Below are positions 33,309 to 44,799 of a DNA stretch of 64,000 bases, one piece after another. The notes beneath the pieces are model-generated. The model saw only the letters and a program-made list of their open reading frames with translations, ran no database searches and was not told the origin of the DNA. This stretch comes from Hordeum vulgare subsp. vulgare (taxonomy: Eukaryota; Streptophyta; Magnoliopsida; Poales; Poaceae). Every line of letters starts with the position of its first letter. Position 1 is the stretch's first letter. The stretch is from contig NC_058519.1 of NCBI RefSeq assembly GCF_904849725.1, forward strand, positions 577,571,169 through 577,635,168, given 5' to 3'. The position numbers and the translations under genes are program-made.

Positions 33309-33428
33309 GGATGCGATCATACCAGCACTAAAGCACCGGATCCCATCAGAACTCCGAAGTTAAGCGTGCTTGGGCGATAGTAGTACTAGGATGGGTGACC
33401 TCCTGGGAAGTCCTTGTGTTGCATTCCC
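33309..33428 (+). rRNA. 5S rRNA: 5S rRNA, copy 80
   Basis: Variants G70T (IE) and C107T. Confidence 0.94.
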
Positions 33429-33609
33429 CTTTTTAAATATATTTTTGCGCCACGTGACAAGGATGACGCGGGACCGTGATCTATATGACCTCATTTTCTT
33501 ATTTTTGACGATTACTGTGTGACTTTTCCCACCGCGCTTGACACCCAACGACTAGTAGTAGTAGTAGTAGTAGGGGCAAGCATAAGGAACAAATAGATAG
33601 TTGCATGTC

Positions 33610-33729
33610 GGATGCGATCATACCAGCATTAAAGCACCGGATCCCATCAGAACTCCGAAGTTAAGCGTGCTTGGGCGAGAGTAGTACTAGGATGGGTGAC
33701 CTCCTGGGAAGTCCTCGTGTTGCATTCCC
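33610..33729 (+). rRNA. 5S rRNA: 5S rRNA, copy 81
   Basis: Variant C20T. Confidence 0.96.
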
Positions 33730-33931
33730 CTTTTTAAATATATTTTTGCGCCACGTGACAAGGATGACGCGGGAGCGTGATCTATATGACCTCATTTTCT
33801 TATTTTTGACGATTACTGTGTGACTTTTCCCACCGCGCTTGACACCCAACGACTAGTAGTAGTAGTAGTAGTAATAGTAGTAGTAGTAGTAGCAGGGGCA
33901 AGCATAAGGAACAAATAGATAGGTGCATGTC

Positions 33932-34051
33932 GGATGTGATCATACCAGCACTAAAGCACCGGATCCCATCAGAACTCCGAAGTTAAGCGTGCTTGGGCGA
34001 GAGTAGTACTAGGATGGGTGACCTCGTGGGAAGTCCTTGTGTTGCATTCCC
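33932..34051 (+). rRNA. 5S rRNA: 5S rRNA, copy 82
   Basis: Variants C6T, C95G and C107T, a recurrent set preceded by an interrupted TAG run containing TAA and CAG. Confidence 0.94.
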
Positions 34052-34244
34052 CTTTTTAAATATATTTTTGCGCCACGTGACAAGGATGACGCGGGAGCGT
34101 GATCTATATGACCACATTTTCTTATTTTTGACGATTACTGTATGACTTTTCCCACCGCGCTTGACACCCAACGACTAGTAGTAGTAGTGGTAGTAGTAGT
34201 AGTAGTAGGGGCAAGCATAAGGAACAAATAGATAGTTGCATGTC

Positions 34245-34364
34245 GGATGCGATCATACCAGCACTAAAGCACCGGATCCCATCAGAACTCTGAAGTTAAG
34301 CGTGCTTGGGCGAGAGTAGTACTAGGATGGGTGACCTCCTGGGAAGTCCTCGTGTTGCATTCCC
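34245..34364 (+). rRNA. 5S rRNA: 5S rRNA, copy 83
   Basis: Variant C47T; TTTTTGAAAT follows the gene (one inserted G). Confidence 0.95.
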
Positions 34365-34561
34365 CTTTTTGAAATATATTTTTGCGCCACGTGACAAGGA
34401 TGACGCGGGAGCGTGATCTATATGACCTCATTTTCTTATTTTTGACGATTACTGTGTGACTTTTCCCACCGCGCTTGACACCCAACGACTACTAGAAGTA
34501 GTAGTAATAGTAGTAGTAGTAGCAGGGGCAAGCATAAGGAACAAATAGATAGTTGCATGTC

Positions 34562-34681
34562 GGATGTGATCATACCAGCACTAAAGCACCGGATCCCATC
34601 AGAACTCCGAAGTTAAGCGTGCTTGGGCGAGAGTAGTACTAGGATGGGTGACCTCGTGGGAAGTCCTTGTGTTGCATTCCC
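34562..34681 (+). rRNA. 5S rRNA: 5S rRNA, copy 84
   Basis: Variants C6T, C95G and C107T. Confidence 0.94.
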
Positions 34682-34874
34682 CTTTTTAAATATATTTTTG
34701 CGCCACGTGACAAGGATGACGCGGGAGCGTGATCTATATGACCTCATTTTCTTATTTTTGACGATTACTGTGTGACTTTTCCCACCGCGCTTGACACCCA
34801 ACGACTAGTAGTAGTAGTGGTAGTAGTAGTAGTAGTAGGGGCAAGCATAAGGAACAAATAGATAGTTGCATGTC

Positions 34875-34994
34875 GGATGCGATCATACCAGCACTAAAGC
34901 ACCGGATCCCATCAGAACTCCGAAGTTAAGCGTGCTTGGGCGAGAGTAGTACTAGGATGGGTGACCTCCTGGGAAGTCCTCGTGTTGCATTCCC
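34875..34994 (+). rRNA. 5S rRNA: 5S rRNA, copy 85
   Basis: Consensus gene. Confidence 0.97.
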
Positions 34995-35175
34995 CTTTTT
35001 AAATATATTTTTGCGCCACGTGACAAGGATGACGCGGGAGCGTGATCTATATGACCTCATTTTCTTATTTTTGACGATTACTGTGTGACTTTTCCCACCG
35101 TGCTTGACACCCAACGACTAGTAGTAGTAGTAGTAGTAGGGGCAAGCATAAGGAACAAATAGATAGTTGCATGTC

Positions 35176-35295
35176 GGATGCGATCATAACAGCACTAAAG
35201 CACCGGATCCCATCAGAACTCCGAAGTTAAGCGTGCTTGGGCGAGAGTAGTACTAGGATGGGTGACCTCCTGGGAAGTCCTCGTGTTGCATTCCC
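35176..35295 (+). rRNA. 5S rRNA: 5S rRNA, copy 86
   Basis: Variant C14A; duplicate of copy 79. Confidence 0.95.
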
Positions 35296-35479
35296 CTTTT
35301 TAAATATATTTTTGCGCCACGTGACAAGGATGACGCGGGAGCGTGATCTATATGACCTCATTTTCTTATTTTTGACGATTACTGTGTGACTTTTCCCACC
35401 GCGCTTGACACCCAACGACTAGTAGTAGTAGTAGTAGTAGTAGGGGCAAGCATAAGGAACAAATAGATAGTTGCATGTC

Positions 35480-35599
35480 GGATGCGATCATACCAGCACT
35501 AAAGCACCGGATCCCATCAGAACTCCGAAGTTAAGCGTGCTTGGGCGATAGTAGTACTAGGATGGGTGACCTCCTGGGAAGTCCTTGTGTTGCATTCCC
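35480..35599 (+). rRNA. 5S rRNA: 5S rRNA, copy 87
   Basis: Variants G70T and C107T; duplicate of copy 80. Confidence 0.94.
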
Positions 35600-35780
35600 C
35601 TTTTTAAATATATTTTTGCGCCACGTGACAAGGATGACGCGGGACCGTGATCTATATGACCTCATTTTCTTATTTTTGACGATTACTGTGTGACTTTTCC
35701 CACCGCGCTTGACACCCAACGACTAGTAGTAGTAGTAGTAGTAGGGGCAAGCATAAGGAACAAATAGATAGTTGCATGTC

Positions 35781-35900
35781 GGATGCGATCATACCAGCAT
35801 TAAAGCACCGGATCCCATCAGAACTCCGAAGTTAAGCGTGCTTGGGCGAGAGTAGTACTAGGATGGGTGACCTCCTGGGAAGTCCTCGTGTTGCATTCCC
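35781..35900 (+). rRNA. 5S rRNA: 5S rRNA, copy 88
   Basis: Variant C20T; duplicate of copy 81. Confidence 0.96.
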
Positions 35901-36102
35901 CTTTTTAAATATATTTTTGCGCCACGTGACAAGGATGACGCGGGAGCGTGATCTATATGACCTCATTTTCTTATTTTTGACGATTACTGTGTGACTTTTC
36001 CCACCGCGCTTGACACCCAACGACTAGTAGTAGTAGTAGTAGTAATAGTAGTAGTAGTAGTAGCAGGGGCAAGCATAAGGAACAAATAGATAGGTGCATG
36101 TC

Positions 36103-36222
36103 GGATGTGATCATACCAGCACTAAAGCACCGGATCCCATCAGAACTCCGAAGTTAAGCGTGCTTGGGCGAGAGTAGTACTAGGATGGGTGACCTCGTGG
36201 GAAGTCCTTGTGTTGCATTCCC
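36103..36222 (+). rRNA. 5S rRNA: 5S rRNA, copy 89
   Basis: Variants C6T, C95G and C107T; duplicate of copy 82. Confidence 0.94.
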
Positions 36223-36418
36223 CTTTTTAAATATATTTTTGCGCCACGTGACAAGGATGACGCGGGAGCGTGATCTATATGACCTCATTTTCTTATTTTT
36301 GACGATTACTGTATGACTTTTCCCACCGCGCTTGACACCCAACGACTAGTAGTAGTAGTGGTAGTAGTAGTAGTAGTAGTAGGGGCAAGCATAAGGAACA
36401 AATAGATAGTTGCATGTC

Positions 36419-36538
36419 GGATGCGATCATACCAGCACTAAAGCACCGGATCCCATCAGAACTCTGAAGTTAAGCGTGCTTGGGCGAGAGTAGTACTAGG
36501 ATGGGTGACCTCCTGGGAAGTCCTCGTGTTGCATTCCC
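36419..36538 (+). rRNA. 5S rRNA: 5S rRNA, copy 90
   Basis: Variant C47T and TTTTTGAAAT; duplicate of copy 83. Confidence 0.95.
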
Positions 36539-36735
36539 CTTTTTGAAATATATTTTTGCGCCACGTGACAAGGATGACGCGGGAGCGTGATCTATATGAC
36601 CTCATTTTCTTATTTTTGACGATTACTGTGTGACTTTTCCCACCGCGCTTGACACCCAACGACTACTAGAAGTAGTAGTAATAGTAGTAGTAGTAGCAGG
36701 GGCAAGCATAAGGAACAAATAGATAGTTGCATGTC

Positions 36736-36855
36736 GGATGTGATCATACCAGCACTAAAGCACCGGATCCCATCAGAACTCCGAAGTTAAGCGTGCTTGG
36801 GCGAGAGTAGTACTAGGATGGGTGACCTCGTGGGAAGTCCTTGTGTTGCATTCCC
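36736..36855 (+). rRNA. 5S rRNA: 5S rRNA, copy 91
   Basis: Variants C6T, C95G and C107T; duplicate of copy 84. Confidence 0.94.
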
Positions 36856-37048
36856 CTTTTTAAATATATTTTTGCGCCACGTGACAAGGATGACGCGGGA
36901 GCGTGATCTATATGACCTCATTTTCTTATTTTTGACGATTACTGTGTGACTTTTCCCACCGCGCTTGACACCCAACGACTAGTAGTAGTAGTGGTAGTAG
37001 TAGTAGTAGTAGGGGCAAGCATAAGGAACAAATAGATAGTTGCATGTC

Positions 37049-37168
37049 GGATGCGATCATACCAGCACTAAAGCACCGGATCCCATCAGAACTCCGAAGT
37101 TAAGCGTGCTTGGGCGAGAGTAGTACTAGGATGGGTGACCTCCTGGGAAGTCCTCGTGTTGCATTCCC
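37049..37168 (+). rRNA. 5S rRNA: 5S rRNA, copy 92
   Basis: Consensus gene; duplicate of copy 85. Confidence 0.97.
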
Positions 37169-37352
37169 CTTTTTAAATATATTTTTGCGCCACGTGACAA
37201 GGATGACGCGGGAGCGTGATCTATATGACCTCATTTTCTTATTTTTGACGATTACTGTGTGACTTTTCCCACCGTGCTTGACACCCAACGACTAGTAGTA
37301 GTAGTAGTAGTAGTAGGGGCAAGCATAAGGAACAAATAGATAGTTGCATGTC

Positions 37353-37472
37353 GGATGCGATCATAACAGCACTAAAGCACCGGATCCCATCAGAACTCCG
37401 AAGTTAAGCGTGCTTGGGCGAGAGTAGTACTAGGATGGGTGACCTCCTGGGAAGTCCTCGTGTTGCATTCCC
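37353..37472 (+). rRNA. 5S rRNA: 5S rRNA, copy 93
   Basis: Variant C14A. The spacer has CATTTACTTATTT. First full gene of a dimer with remnant 94. Confidence 0.95.
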
Positions 37473-37619
37473 CTTTTTAAATATATTTTTGCGCCACGTG
37501 ACAAGGATGACGCGGGAGCGTGATCTATATGACCTCATTTACTTATTTTTGACGATTACTGTGTGACTTTTCCCACCGCGCTTGACACCCAACGACTAGT
37601 AGTAGTAGTAGTAGTAGGG

Positions 37620-37643
37620 GGGAAGTCCTCGTGTTGCATTCCC
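37620..37643 (+). pseudogene. 5S rRNA: 5S rRNA 3' remnant, copy 94
   Basis: Only consensus 97-120 remains, fused directly to a TAG run through a G run. The leader and the whole internal promoter are gone; the spacer after it is complete. Confidence 0.93.
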
Positions 37644-37824
37644 CTTTTTAAATATATTTTTGCGCCACGTGACAAGGATGACGCGGGAGCGTGATCTATA
37701 TGACCTCATTTTCTTATTTTTGACGATTACTGTGTGACTTTTCCCACCGTGCTTGACACCCAACGACTAGTAGTAGTAGTAGTAGTAGGGGCAAGCATAA
37801 GGAACAAATAGATAGTTGCATGTC

Positions 37825-37944
37825 GGATGTGATCATACCAGCACTAAAGCACCGGATCCCATCAGAACTCCGAAGTTAAGCGTGCTTGGGCGAGAGTAGT
37901 ACTAGGATGGGTGACCTCGTGGGAAGTCCTCGTGTTGCATTCCC
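37825..37944 (+). rRNA. 5S rRNA: 5S rRNA, copy 95
   Basis: Variants C6T and C95G, without the usual C107T. Confidence 0.95.
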
Positions 37945-38137
37945 CTTTTTAAATATATTTTTGCGCCACGTGACAAGGATGACGCGGGAGCGTGATCTAT
38001 ATGACCTCATTTTCTTATTTTTGACGATTACTGTGTGACTTTTCCCACCGCGCTTGACACCCAACGACTAGTAGTAGTAGTGGTAGTAGTAGTAGTAGTA
38101 GGGGCAAGCATAAGGAACAAATAGATAGTTGCATGTC

Positions 38138-38257
38138 GGATGCGATCATACCAGCACTAAAGCACCGGATCCCATCAGAACTCCGAAGTTAAGCGTGCTT
38201 GGGCGAGAGTAGTACTAGGATGGGTGACCTCCTGGGAAGTCCTCGTGTTGCATTCCC
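38138..38257 (+). rRNA. 5S rRNA: 5S rRNA, copy 96
   Basis: Consensus gene. Confidence 0.97.
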
Positions 38258-38441
38258 CTTTTTAAATATATTTTTGCGCCACGTGACAAGGATGACGCGG
38301 GAGCGTGATCTATATGACCTCATTTTCTTATTTTTGACGATTACTGTGTGACTTTTCCCACCGTGCTTGACACCCAACGACTAGTAGTAGTAGTAGTAGT
38401 AGTAGGGGCAAGCATAAGGAACAAATAGATAGTTGCATGTC

Positions 38442-38561
38442 GGATGCGATCATAACAGCACTAAAGCACCGGATCCCATCAGAACTCCGAAGTTAAGCGT
38501 GCTTGGGCGAGAGTAGTACTAGGATGGGTGACCTCCTGGGAAGTCCTCGTGTTGCATTCCC
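38442..38561 (+). rRNA. 5S rRNA: 5S rRNA, copy 97
   Basis: Variant C14A; CATTTACTTATTT spacer as in copy 93. Confidence 0.95.
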
Positions 38562-38708
38562 CTTTTTAAATATATTTTTGCGCCACGTGACAAGGATGAC
38601 GCGGGAGCGTGATCTATATGACCTCATTTACTTATTTTTGACGATTACTGTGTGACTTTTCCCACCGCGCTTGACACCCAACGACTAGTAGTAGTAGTAG
38701 TAGTAGGG

Positions 38709-38732
38709 GGGAAGTCCTCGTGTTGCATTCCC
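38709..38732 (+). pseudogene. 5S rRNA: 5S rRNA 3' remnant, copy 98
   Basis: Consensus 97-120 only, same junction as copy 94, at a 1089-bp distance. Confidence 0.93.
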
Positions 38733-38913
38733 CTTTTTAAATATATTTTTGCGCCACGTGACAAGGATGACGCGGGAGCGTGATCTATATGACCTCATTT
38801 TCTTATTTTTGACGATTACTGTGTGACTTTTCCCACCGTGCTTGACACCCAACGACTAGTAGTAGTAGTAGTAGTAGGGGCAAGCATAAGGAACAAATAG
38901 ATAGTTGCATGTC

Positions 38914-39025
38914 GGATGCGATCATAACAGCACTAAAGCACCGGATCCCATCAGAACTCCGAAGTTAAGCGTGCTTGGGCGAGAGTAGTACTAGGATGGG
39001 TGACCTCCTGGGAAGTCCTCGTGTT
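38914..39025 (+). pseudogene. 5S rRNA: 5S rRNA, copy 99, 3' truncated
   Basis: The gene stops at position 112 (GTGTT joins ATATTTTTGC), losing the last 8 bases and the first T5 run. The internal promoter is complete, with C14A, so it may be transcribed into an RNA with an abnormal 3' end that cannot form the terminal stem. Confidence 0.9.
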
Positions 39026-39196
39026 ATATTTTTGCGCCACGTGACAAGGATGACGCGGGAGCGTGATCTATATGACCTCATTTTCTTATTTTTGACGATT
39101 ACTGTGTGACTTTTCCCACCGTGCTTGACACCCAACGACTAGTAGTAGTAGTAGTAGTAGGGGCAACCATAAGGAACAAATAGATAGTTGCATGTC

Positions 39197-39316
39197 GGAT
39201 GCGATCATAACAGCACTAAAGCACCGGATCCCATCAGAACTCCGAAGTTAAGCGTGCTTGGGCGAGAGTAGTACTAGGATGGGTGACCTCCTGGGAAGTC
39301 CTCGTGTTGCATTCCC
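39197..39316 (+). rRNA. 5S rRNA: 5S rRNA, copy 100
   Basis: Variant C14A; leader GGGGCAACC. Confidence 0.95.
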
Positions 39317-39466
39317 CTTTTTAAATATATTTTTGCGCCACGTGACAAGGATGACGCGGGAGCGTGATCTATATGACCTCATTTACTTATTTTTGACGAT
39401 TACTGTGTGACTTTTCCCACCGCGCTTGACACCCAACGACTAGTAGTAGTAGTAGTAGTAGTAGGG

Positions 39467-39490
39467 GGGAAGTCCTCGTGTTGCATTCCC
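39467..39490 (+). pseudogene. 5S rRNA: 5S rRNA 3' remnant, copy 101
   Basis: Consensus 97-120 only, same junction as copy 94. The spacer has CACGTGAGAAGG. Confidence 0.93.
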
Positions 39491-39671
39491 CTTTTTAAAT
39501 ATATTTTTGCGCCACGTGAGAAGGATGACGCGGGAGCGTGATCTATATGACCTAATTTTCTTATTTTTGACGATTACTGTGTGACTTTTCCCACCGTGCT
39601 TGACACCCAACGACTAGTAGTAGTAGTAGTAGTAGGGGCAAGCATAAGGAACAAATAGATAGTTGCATGTC

Positions 39672-39791
39672 GGATGCGATCATAACAGCACTAAAGCACC
39701 GGATCCCATCAGAACTCCGAAGTTAAGCGTGCTTGGGCGAGAGTAGTACTAGGATGGGTGACCTCCTGGGAAGTCCTCGTGTTGCATTCCC
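39672..39791 (+). rRNA. 5S rRNA: 5S rRNA, copy 102
   Basis: Variant C14A; CATTTACTTATTT spacer. Confidence 0.95.
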
Positions 39792-39915
39792 CTTTTTAAA
39801 TATATTTTTGCGCCACGTGACAAGGATGACGCGGGAGCGTGATCTATATGACCTCATTTACTTATTTTTGACGATTACTGTGTGACTTTTCCCACCGCGC
39901 TTGACACCCAACGAC

Positions 39916-39948
<33 letters not shown>

Positions 39949-39950
39949 GG

Positions 39951-39974
39951 GGGAAGTCCTCGTGTTGCATTCCC
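39951..39974 (+). pseudogene. 5S rRNA: 5S rRNA 3' remnant, copy 103
   Basis: Consensus 97-120 only; the spacer has CACGTGAGAAGG as after copy 101. Confidence 0.93.
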
Positions 39975-40155
39975 CTTTTTAAATATATTTTTGCGCCACG
40001 TGAGAAGGATGACGCGGGAGCGTGATCTGTATGACCTCATTTTCTTATTTTTGACGATTACTGTGTGACTTTTCCCACCGTGCTTGACACCCAACGACTA
40101 GTAGTAGTAGTAGTAGTAGGGGCAAGCATAAGGAACAAATAGATAGTTGCATGTC

Positions 40156-40275
40156 GGATGCGATCATAACAGCACTAAAGCACCGGATCCCATCAGAACT
40201 CCGAAGTTAAGCGTGCTTGGGCGAGAGTAGTACTAGGATGGGTGACCTCCTGGGAAGTCCTCGTGTTGCATTCCC
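40156..40275 (+). rRNA. 5S rRNA: 5S rRNA, copy 104
   Basis: Variant C14A. Confidence 0.95.
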
Positions 40276-40456
40276 CTTTTTAAATATATTTTTGCGCCAC
40301 GTGACAAGGATGACGCGGGACCGTGATCTATATGACCTCATTTTCTTATTTTTGACGATTACTGTGTGACTTTTCCCACCGCGCTTGACACCCAACGACT
40401 AGTAGTAGTAGTAGTAGTAGGGGCAAGCATAAGGAACAAATAGATAGTTGCATGTC

Positions 40457-40576
40457 GGATGCTATCATACCAGCACTAACACACCGGATCCCATCAGAAC
40501 TCCGAAGTTAAGCGTGCTTGGGCGAGAGTAGTACTAGGATGGGTGACCTCCTGGGAAGTCCTCGTGTTGCATTCCC
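40457..40576 (+). rRNA. 5S rRNA: 5S rRNA, copy 105
   Basis: Variants G7T, A24C and G25A. Confidence 0.94.
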
Positions 40577-40775
40577 CTTTTTAAATATATTTTTGCGCCA
40601 CGTGACAAGGATGACGCGGGAGCGTGATCTATATGACCTCATTTTCTTATTTTTGACGATTACTGTGTGACTTTTCCCACCGCGCTTGACACCCAACGAC
40701 TAGTAGTAGTAGTAGTAATAGTAGTAGTAGTAGTAGCAGGGGCAAGCATAAGGAACAAATAGATAGTTGCATGTC

Positions 40776-40895
40776 GGATGTGATCATACCAGCACTAAAG
40801 CACCGGATCCCATCAGAACTCCGAAGTTAAGCGTGCTTGGGCGAGAGTAGTACTAGGATGGGTGACCTCGTGGGAAGTCCTTGTGTTGCATTTCC
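40776..40895 (+). rRNA. 5S rRNA: 5S rRNA, copy 106
   Basis: Variants C6T, C95G, C107T and C118T. Confidence 0.94.
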
Positions 40896-41085
40896 CTTTT
40901 TAAATATATTTTTGCGCCACGTGACAAGGATGACGCGGGAGCGTGATCTATATGACCTCATTTTCTTATTTTTGACGATTACTGTGTGACTTTTCCCACC
41001 GCGCTTGACACCCAACGACTAGTAGTAGTAGTGGTAGTAGTAGTAGTAGGGGCAAGCATAAGGAACAAATAGATAGTTGCATGTC

Positions 41086-41205
41086 GGATGCGATCATACC
41101 AGCACTAAAGCACCGGATCCCATCAGAACTCCGAAGTTAAGCGTGCTTGGGCGAGAGTAGTACTAGGATGGGTGACCTCCTGGGAAGTCCTCGTGTTGCA
41201 TTCCC
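41086..41205 (+). rRNA. 5S rRNA: 5S rRNA, copy 107
   Basis: Consensus gene. Confidence 0.97.
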
Positions 41206-41395
41206 CTTTTTAAATATATTTTTGCGCCACGTGACAAGGATGACGCGGGAGCGTGATCTATATGACCTCATTTTCTTATTTATGACGATTACTGTGTGAC
41301 TTTTCCCACCGCGCTTGACACCCAACGACTACTACTAGTAGTAGTAGTAGTAGTAGTAGGGGCAAGCATAAGGAACAAATAGATAGTTGCATGTC

Positions 41396-41515
41396 GGATG
41401 CGATCATACCAGCACCAAAGCACCGGATCCCATCAGAACTCCGAAGTTAAGCGTGCTTGGGCGAGAGTAGTACTAGGATGGGTGACCTCCTGGGAAGTCC
41501 TCGTGTTGCATTCCC
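41396..41515 (+). rRNA. 5S rRNA: 5S rRNA, copy 108
   Basis: Variant T21C. Confidence 0.96.
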
Positions 41516-41639
41516 CTTTTTAAATATATTTTTGCGCCACGTGACAAGGATGACGCGGGAGCGTGATCTATATGACCTCATTTTCTTATTTTTGACGATT
41601 ACTGTGTGACTTTTCCCATCGCGCTTGACACCCAACGAC

Positions 41640-41672
<33 letters not shown>

Positions 41673-41708
41673 GGGCAAGCATGAGGAACAAATAGATAGT
41701 TGCATGTC

Positions 41709-41802
41709 GGATGCGATCATACCAGCACTAAAGCACCGGATCCCATCAGAACTCCGAAGTTAAGCGTGCTTGGGCGAGAGTAGTACTAGGATGGGTGACC
41801 TC
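41709..41802 (+). pseudogene. 5S rRNA: 5S rRNA, copy 109, 3' truncated
   Basis: Ends at position 94 (GACCTC joins TATTTTTGCG). It loses the end of box C, the last 26 gene bases and the first T5 run. Confidence 0.94.
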
Positions 41803-41915
41803 TATTTTTGCGCCACGTGACAAGGATGACGCGGGAGCGTGATCTATATGACCTCATTTTCTTATTTTTGACGATTACTGTATGACTTTTCCCACCGCGC
41901 TTGACACCCAACGAC

Positions 41916-41954
<39 letters not shown>

Positions 41955-41990
41955 GGGAAAGCATAAGGAACAAATAGATAGTTGCATGTC

Positions 41991-42110
41991 GGATGCGATC
42001 ATACCAGCACTAAAGCACCGGATCCCATCAGAACTCCGAAGTTAAGCGTGCTTGGGCGAGAGTAGTACTAGGATGGGTGACCTCCTGGGAAGTCCTTGTG
42101 TTGCATTCCC
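41991..42110 (+). rRNA. 5S rRNA: 5S rRNA, copy 110
   Basis: Variant C107T. Confidence 0.96.
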
Positions 42111-42309
42111 CTTTTTAAATATATTTTTGCGCCACGTGACAAGGATGACGCGGGAGCGTGATCTATATGACCTCATTTTCTTATTTTTGACGATTACTGT
42201 GTGACTTTTCCCACCGCGCTTGACACCCAACGACTAGTAGTAGTAGTGGTAGTAGTAGTAGTAGTAGTAGTAGGGGCAAGCATAAGGAACAAATAGATAG
42301 TTGCATGTC

Positions 42310-42429
42310 GGATGCGATCATACCAGCACTAAAGCACCGGATCCCATCAGAACTCCGAAGTTAAGCATGCTTGGGCGAGAGTAGTACTAGGATGGGTGAC
42401 CTCCTTGGAAGTCCTCGTGTTGCATTCCC
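42310..42429 (+). rRNA. 5S rRNA: 5S rRNA, copy 111
   Basis: Variants G58A (box A) and G97T. The first T run is broken (CTTGTTAAAT). Confidence 0.94.
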
Positions 42430-42610
42430 CTTGTTAAATATATTTTTGCGCCACGTGACAAGGATGACGCGGGACCGTGATCTATATGACCTCATTTTCT
42501 TATTTTTGACGATTACTGTGTGACTTTTCACACCGCGCTTGACACCCAACGACTAGTAGTAGTAGTAGTAGTAGGGGCAAGCATAAGGAACAAATAGATA
42601 GTTGCATGTC

Positions 42611-42730
42611 GGATGCGATCATACCAGCATTAAAGCACCGGATCCCATCAGAACTCCGAAGTTAAGCGTGCTTGGGCGAGAGTAGTACTAGGATGGGTGA
42701 CCTCCTCGGAAGTCCTCGTGTTGCATTCCC
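42611..42730 (+). rRNA. 5S rRNA: 5S rRNA, copy 112
   Basis: Variants C20T and G97C. Confidence 0.95.
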
Positions 42731-42929
42731 CTTTTTAAATATATTTTTGCGCCACGTGACAAGGATGACGCGGGAGCGTGATCTATATGACCTCATTTTC
42801 TTATTTTTGACGATTACTGTGTGACTTTTCCCACCGCGCTTGACACCCAACGACTAGTAGTAGTAGTAGTAATAGTAGTAGTAGTAGTAGCAGGGGCAAG
42901 CATAAGGAACAAATAGATAGGTGCATGTC

Positions 42930-43049
42930 GGATGTGATCATACCAGCACTAAAGCACCGGATCCCATCAGAACTCCGAAGTTAAGCGTGCTTGGGCGAGA
43001 GTAGTACTAGGATGGGTGACCTCGTGGGAAGTCCTTGTGTTGCATTCCC
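42930..43049 (+). rRNA. 5S rRNA: 5S rRNA, copy 113
   Basis: Variants C6T, C95G and C107T. Confidence 0.94.
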
Positions 43050-43245
43050 CTTTTTAAATATATTTTTGCGCCACGTGACAAGGATGACGCGGGAGCGTGA
43101 TCTATATGACCTCATTTTCTTATTTTTGACGATTACTGTGTGACTTTTCCCACCGCGCTTGACACCCAACGACTAGTAGTAGTAGTGGTAGTAGTAGTAG
43201 TAGTAGTAGGGGCAAGCATAAGGAACAAATAGATAGTTGCATTTC

Positions 43246-43365
43246 GGATGCGATCATACCAGCACTAAAGCACCGGATCCCATCAGAACTCCGAAGTTAA
43301 GCGTGCTTGGGCGAGAGTAGTACTAGGATGGGTGACCTCCTGTGAAGTCCTCGTGTTGCATTCCC
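43246..43365 (+). rRNA. 5S rRNA: 5S rRNA, copy 114
   Basis: Variant G98T. Confidence 0.95.
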
Positions 43366-43562
43366 CTTTTTAAAATATATTTTTGCGCCACGTGACAAGG
43401 ATGACGCGGGAGCGTGATCTATATGACCTCATTTTCTTATTTTTGACGATTACTGTGTGACTTTTCCCACCGCGCTTGACACCCAACGACTACTAGAAGT
43501 AGTAGTAATAGTAGTAGTAGTAGCAGGGGCAAGCATAAGGAACAAATAGATAGTTGCATGTC

Positions 43563-43682
43563 GGATGTGATCATACCAGCACTAAAGCACCGGATCCCAT
43601 CAGAACTCCGAAGTTAAGCGTGCTTGGGCGAGAGTAGTACTAGGATGGGTGACCTCGTGGGAAGTCCTTGTGTTGCATTCCC
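43563..43682 (+). rRNA. 5S rRNA: 5S rRNA, copy 115
   Basis: Variants C6T, C95G and C107T. Confidence 0.94.
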
Positions 43683-43875
43683 CTTTTTAAATATATTTTT
43701 TCGCCACGTGACAAGGATGACGCGGGAGCGTCATCTATATGACCTCATTTTCTTATTTTTGACGATTACTGTGTGACTTTTCCCACCGCGCTTGACACCC
43801 AACGACTAGTAGTAGTAGTGGTAGTAGTAGTAGTAGTAGGGGCAAGCATAAGGAACAAATAGATAGTTGCATGTC

Positions 43876-43995
43876 GGATGCGATCATACCAGCACTAAAG
43901 CACCGGATCCCATCAGAACTCCGAAGTTAAGCGTGCTTGGGCGAGAGTAGTACTAGGATGGGTGACCTCCTGGGAAGTCCTCGTGTTGCATTCCC
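43876..43995 (+). rRNA. 5S rRNA: 5S rRNA, copy 116
   Basis: Consensus gene; spacer TTATTTATGACG. Confidence 0.97.
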
Positions 43996-44122
43996 CTTTT
44001 TAAATATATTTTTGCGCCACGTGACAAGGATGACGCGGGAGCGTGATCTATATGACCTCATTTTCTTATTTATGACGATTACTGTGTGACTTTTCCCACC
44101 GCGCTTGACACCCAACGACTAC

Positions 44123-44158
<36 letters not shown>

Positions 44159-44194
44159 GGGCAAGCATAAGGAACAAATAGATAGTTGCATGTC

Positions 44195-44314
44195 GGATGC
44201 GATCATACCAGCACTAAAGCACCGGATCCCATCAGAACTCCGAAGTTAAGCGTGCTTGGGCGAGAGTAGTACTAGGATGGGTGACCTCCTGGGAAGTCCT
44301 CGTGTTGCATTCCC
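44195..44314 (+). rRNA. 5S rRNA: 5S rRNA, copy 117
   Basis: Consensus gene; same spacer variant as copies 107 and 116. Confidence 0.97.
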
Positions 44315-44495
44315 CTTTTTAAATATATTTTTGCGCCACGTGACAAGGATGACGCGGGAGCGTGATCTATATGACCTCATTTTCTTATTTATGACGATTA
44401 CTGTGTGACTTTTCCCACCGCGCTTGACACCCAACGACTAGTAGTAGTAGTAGTAGTAGGGGCAAGCATAAGGAACAAATAGATAGTTGCATGTC

Positions 44496-44615
44496 GGATG
44501 CGATCATACCAGCACTAAAGCACCGGATCCCATCAGAACTTCGAAGTTAAGCGTGCTTGGGCGAGAGTAGTACTAGGATGGGTGACCTCCTGGGAAGTCC
44601 TCGTGTTGCATTCCC
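44496..44615 (+). rRNA. 5S rRNA: 5S rRNA, copy 118
   Basis: Variant C46T. Confidence 0.96.
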
Positions 44616-44799
44616 CTTTTTAAATATATTTTTGCGCCACGTGACAAGGATGACGCGGGAGCGTGATCTATATGACCTCATTTTCTTATTTTTGACGATT
44701 ACTGTGTGACTTTTCCAACCGCGCTTGACACCCAACGACTAGTAGTAGTAGTAGTAGTAGTAGGGGCAAGCATAAGGAACAAATAGATAGTTGCATGTC

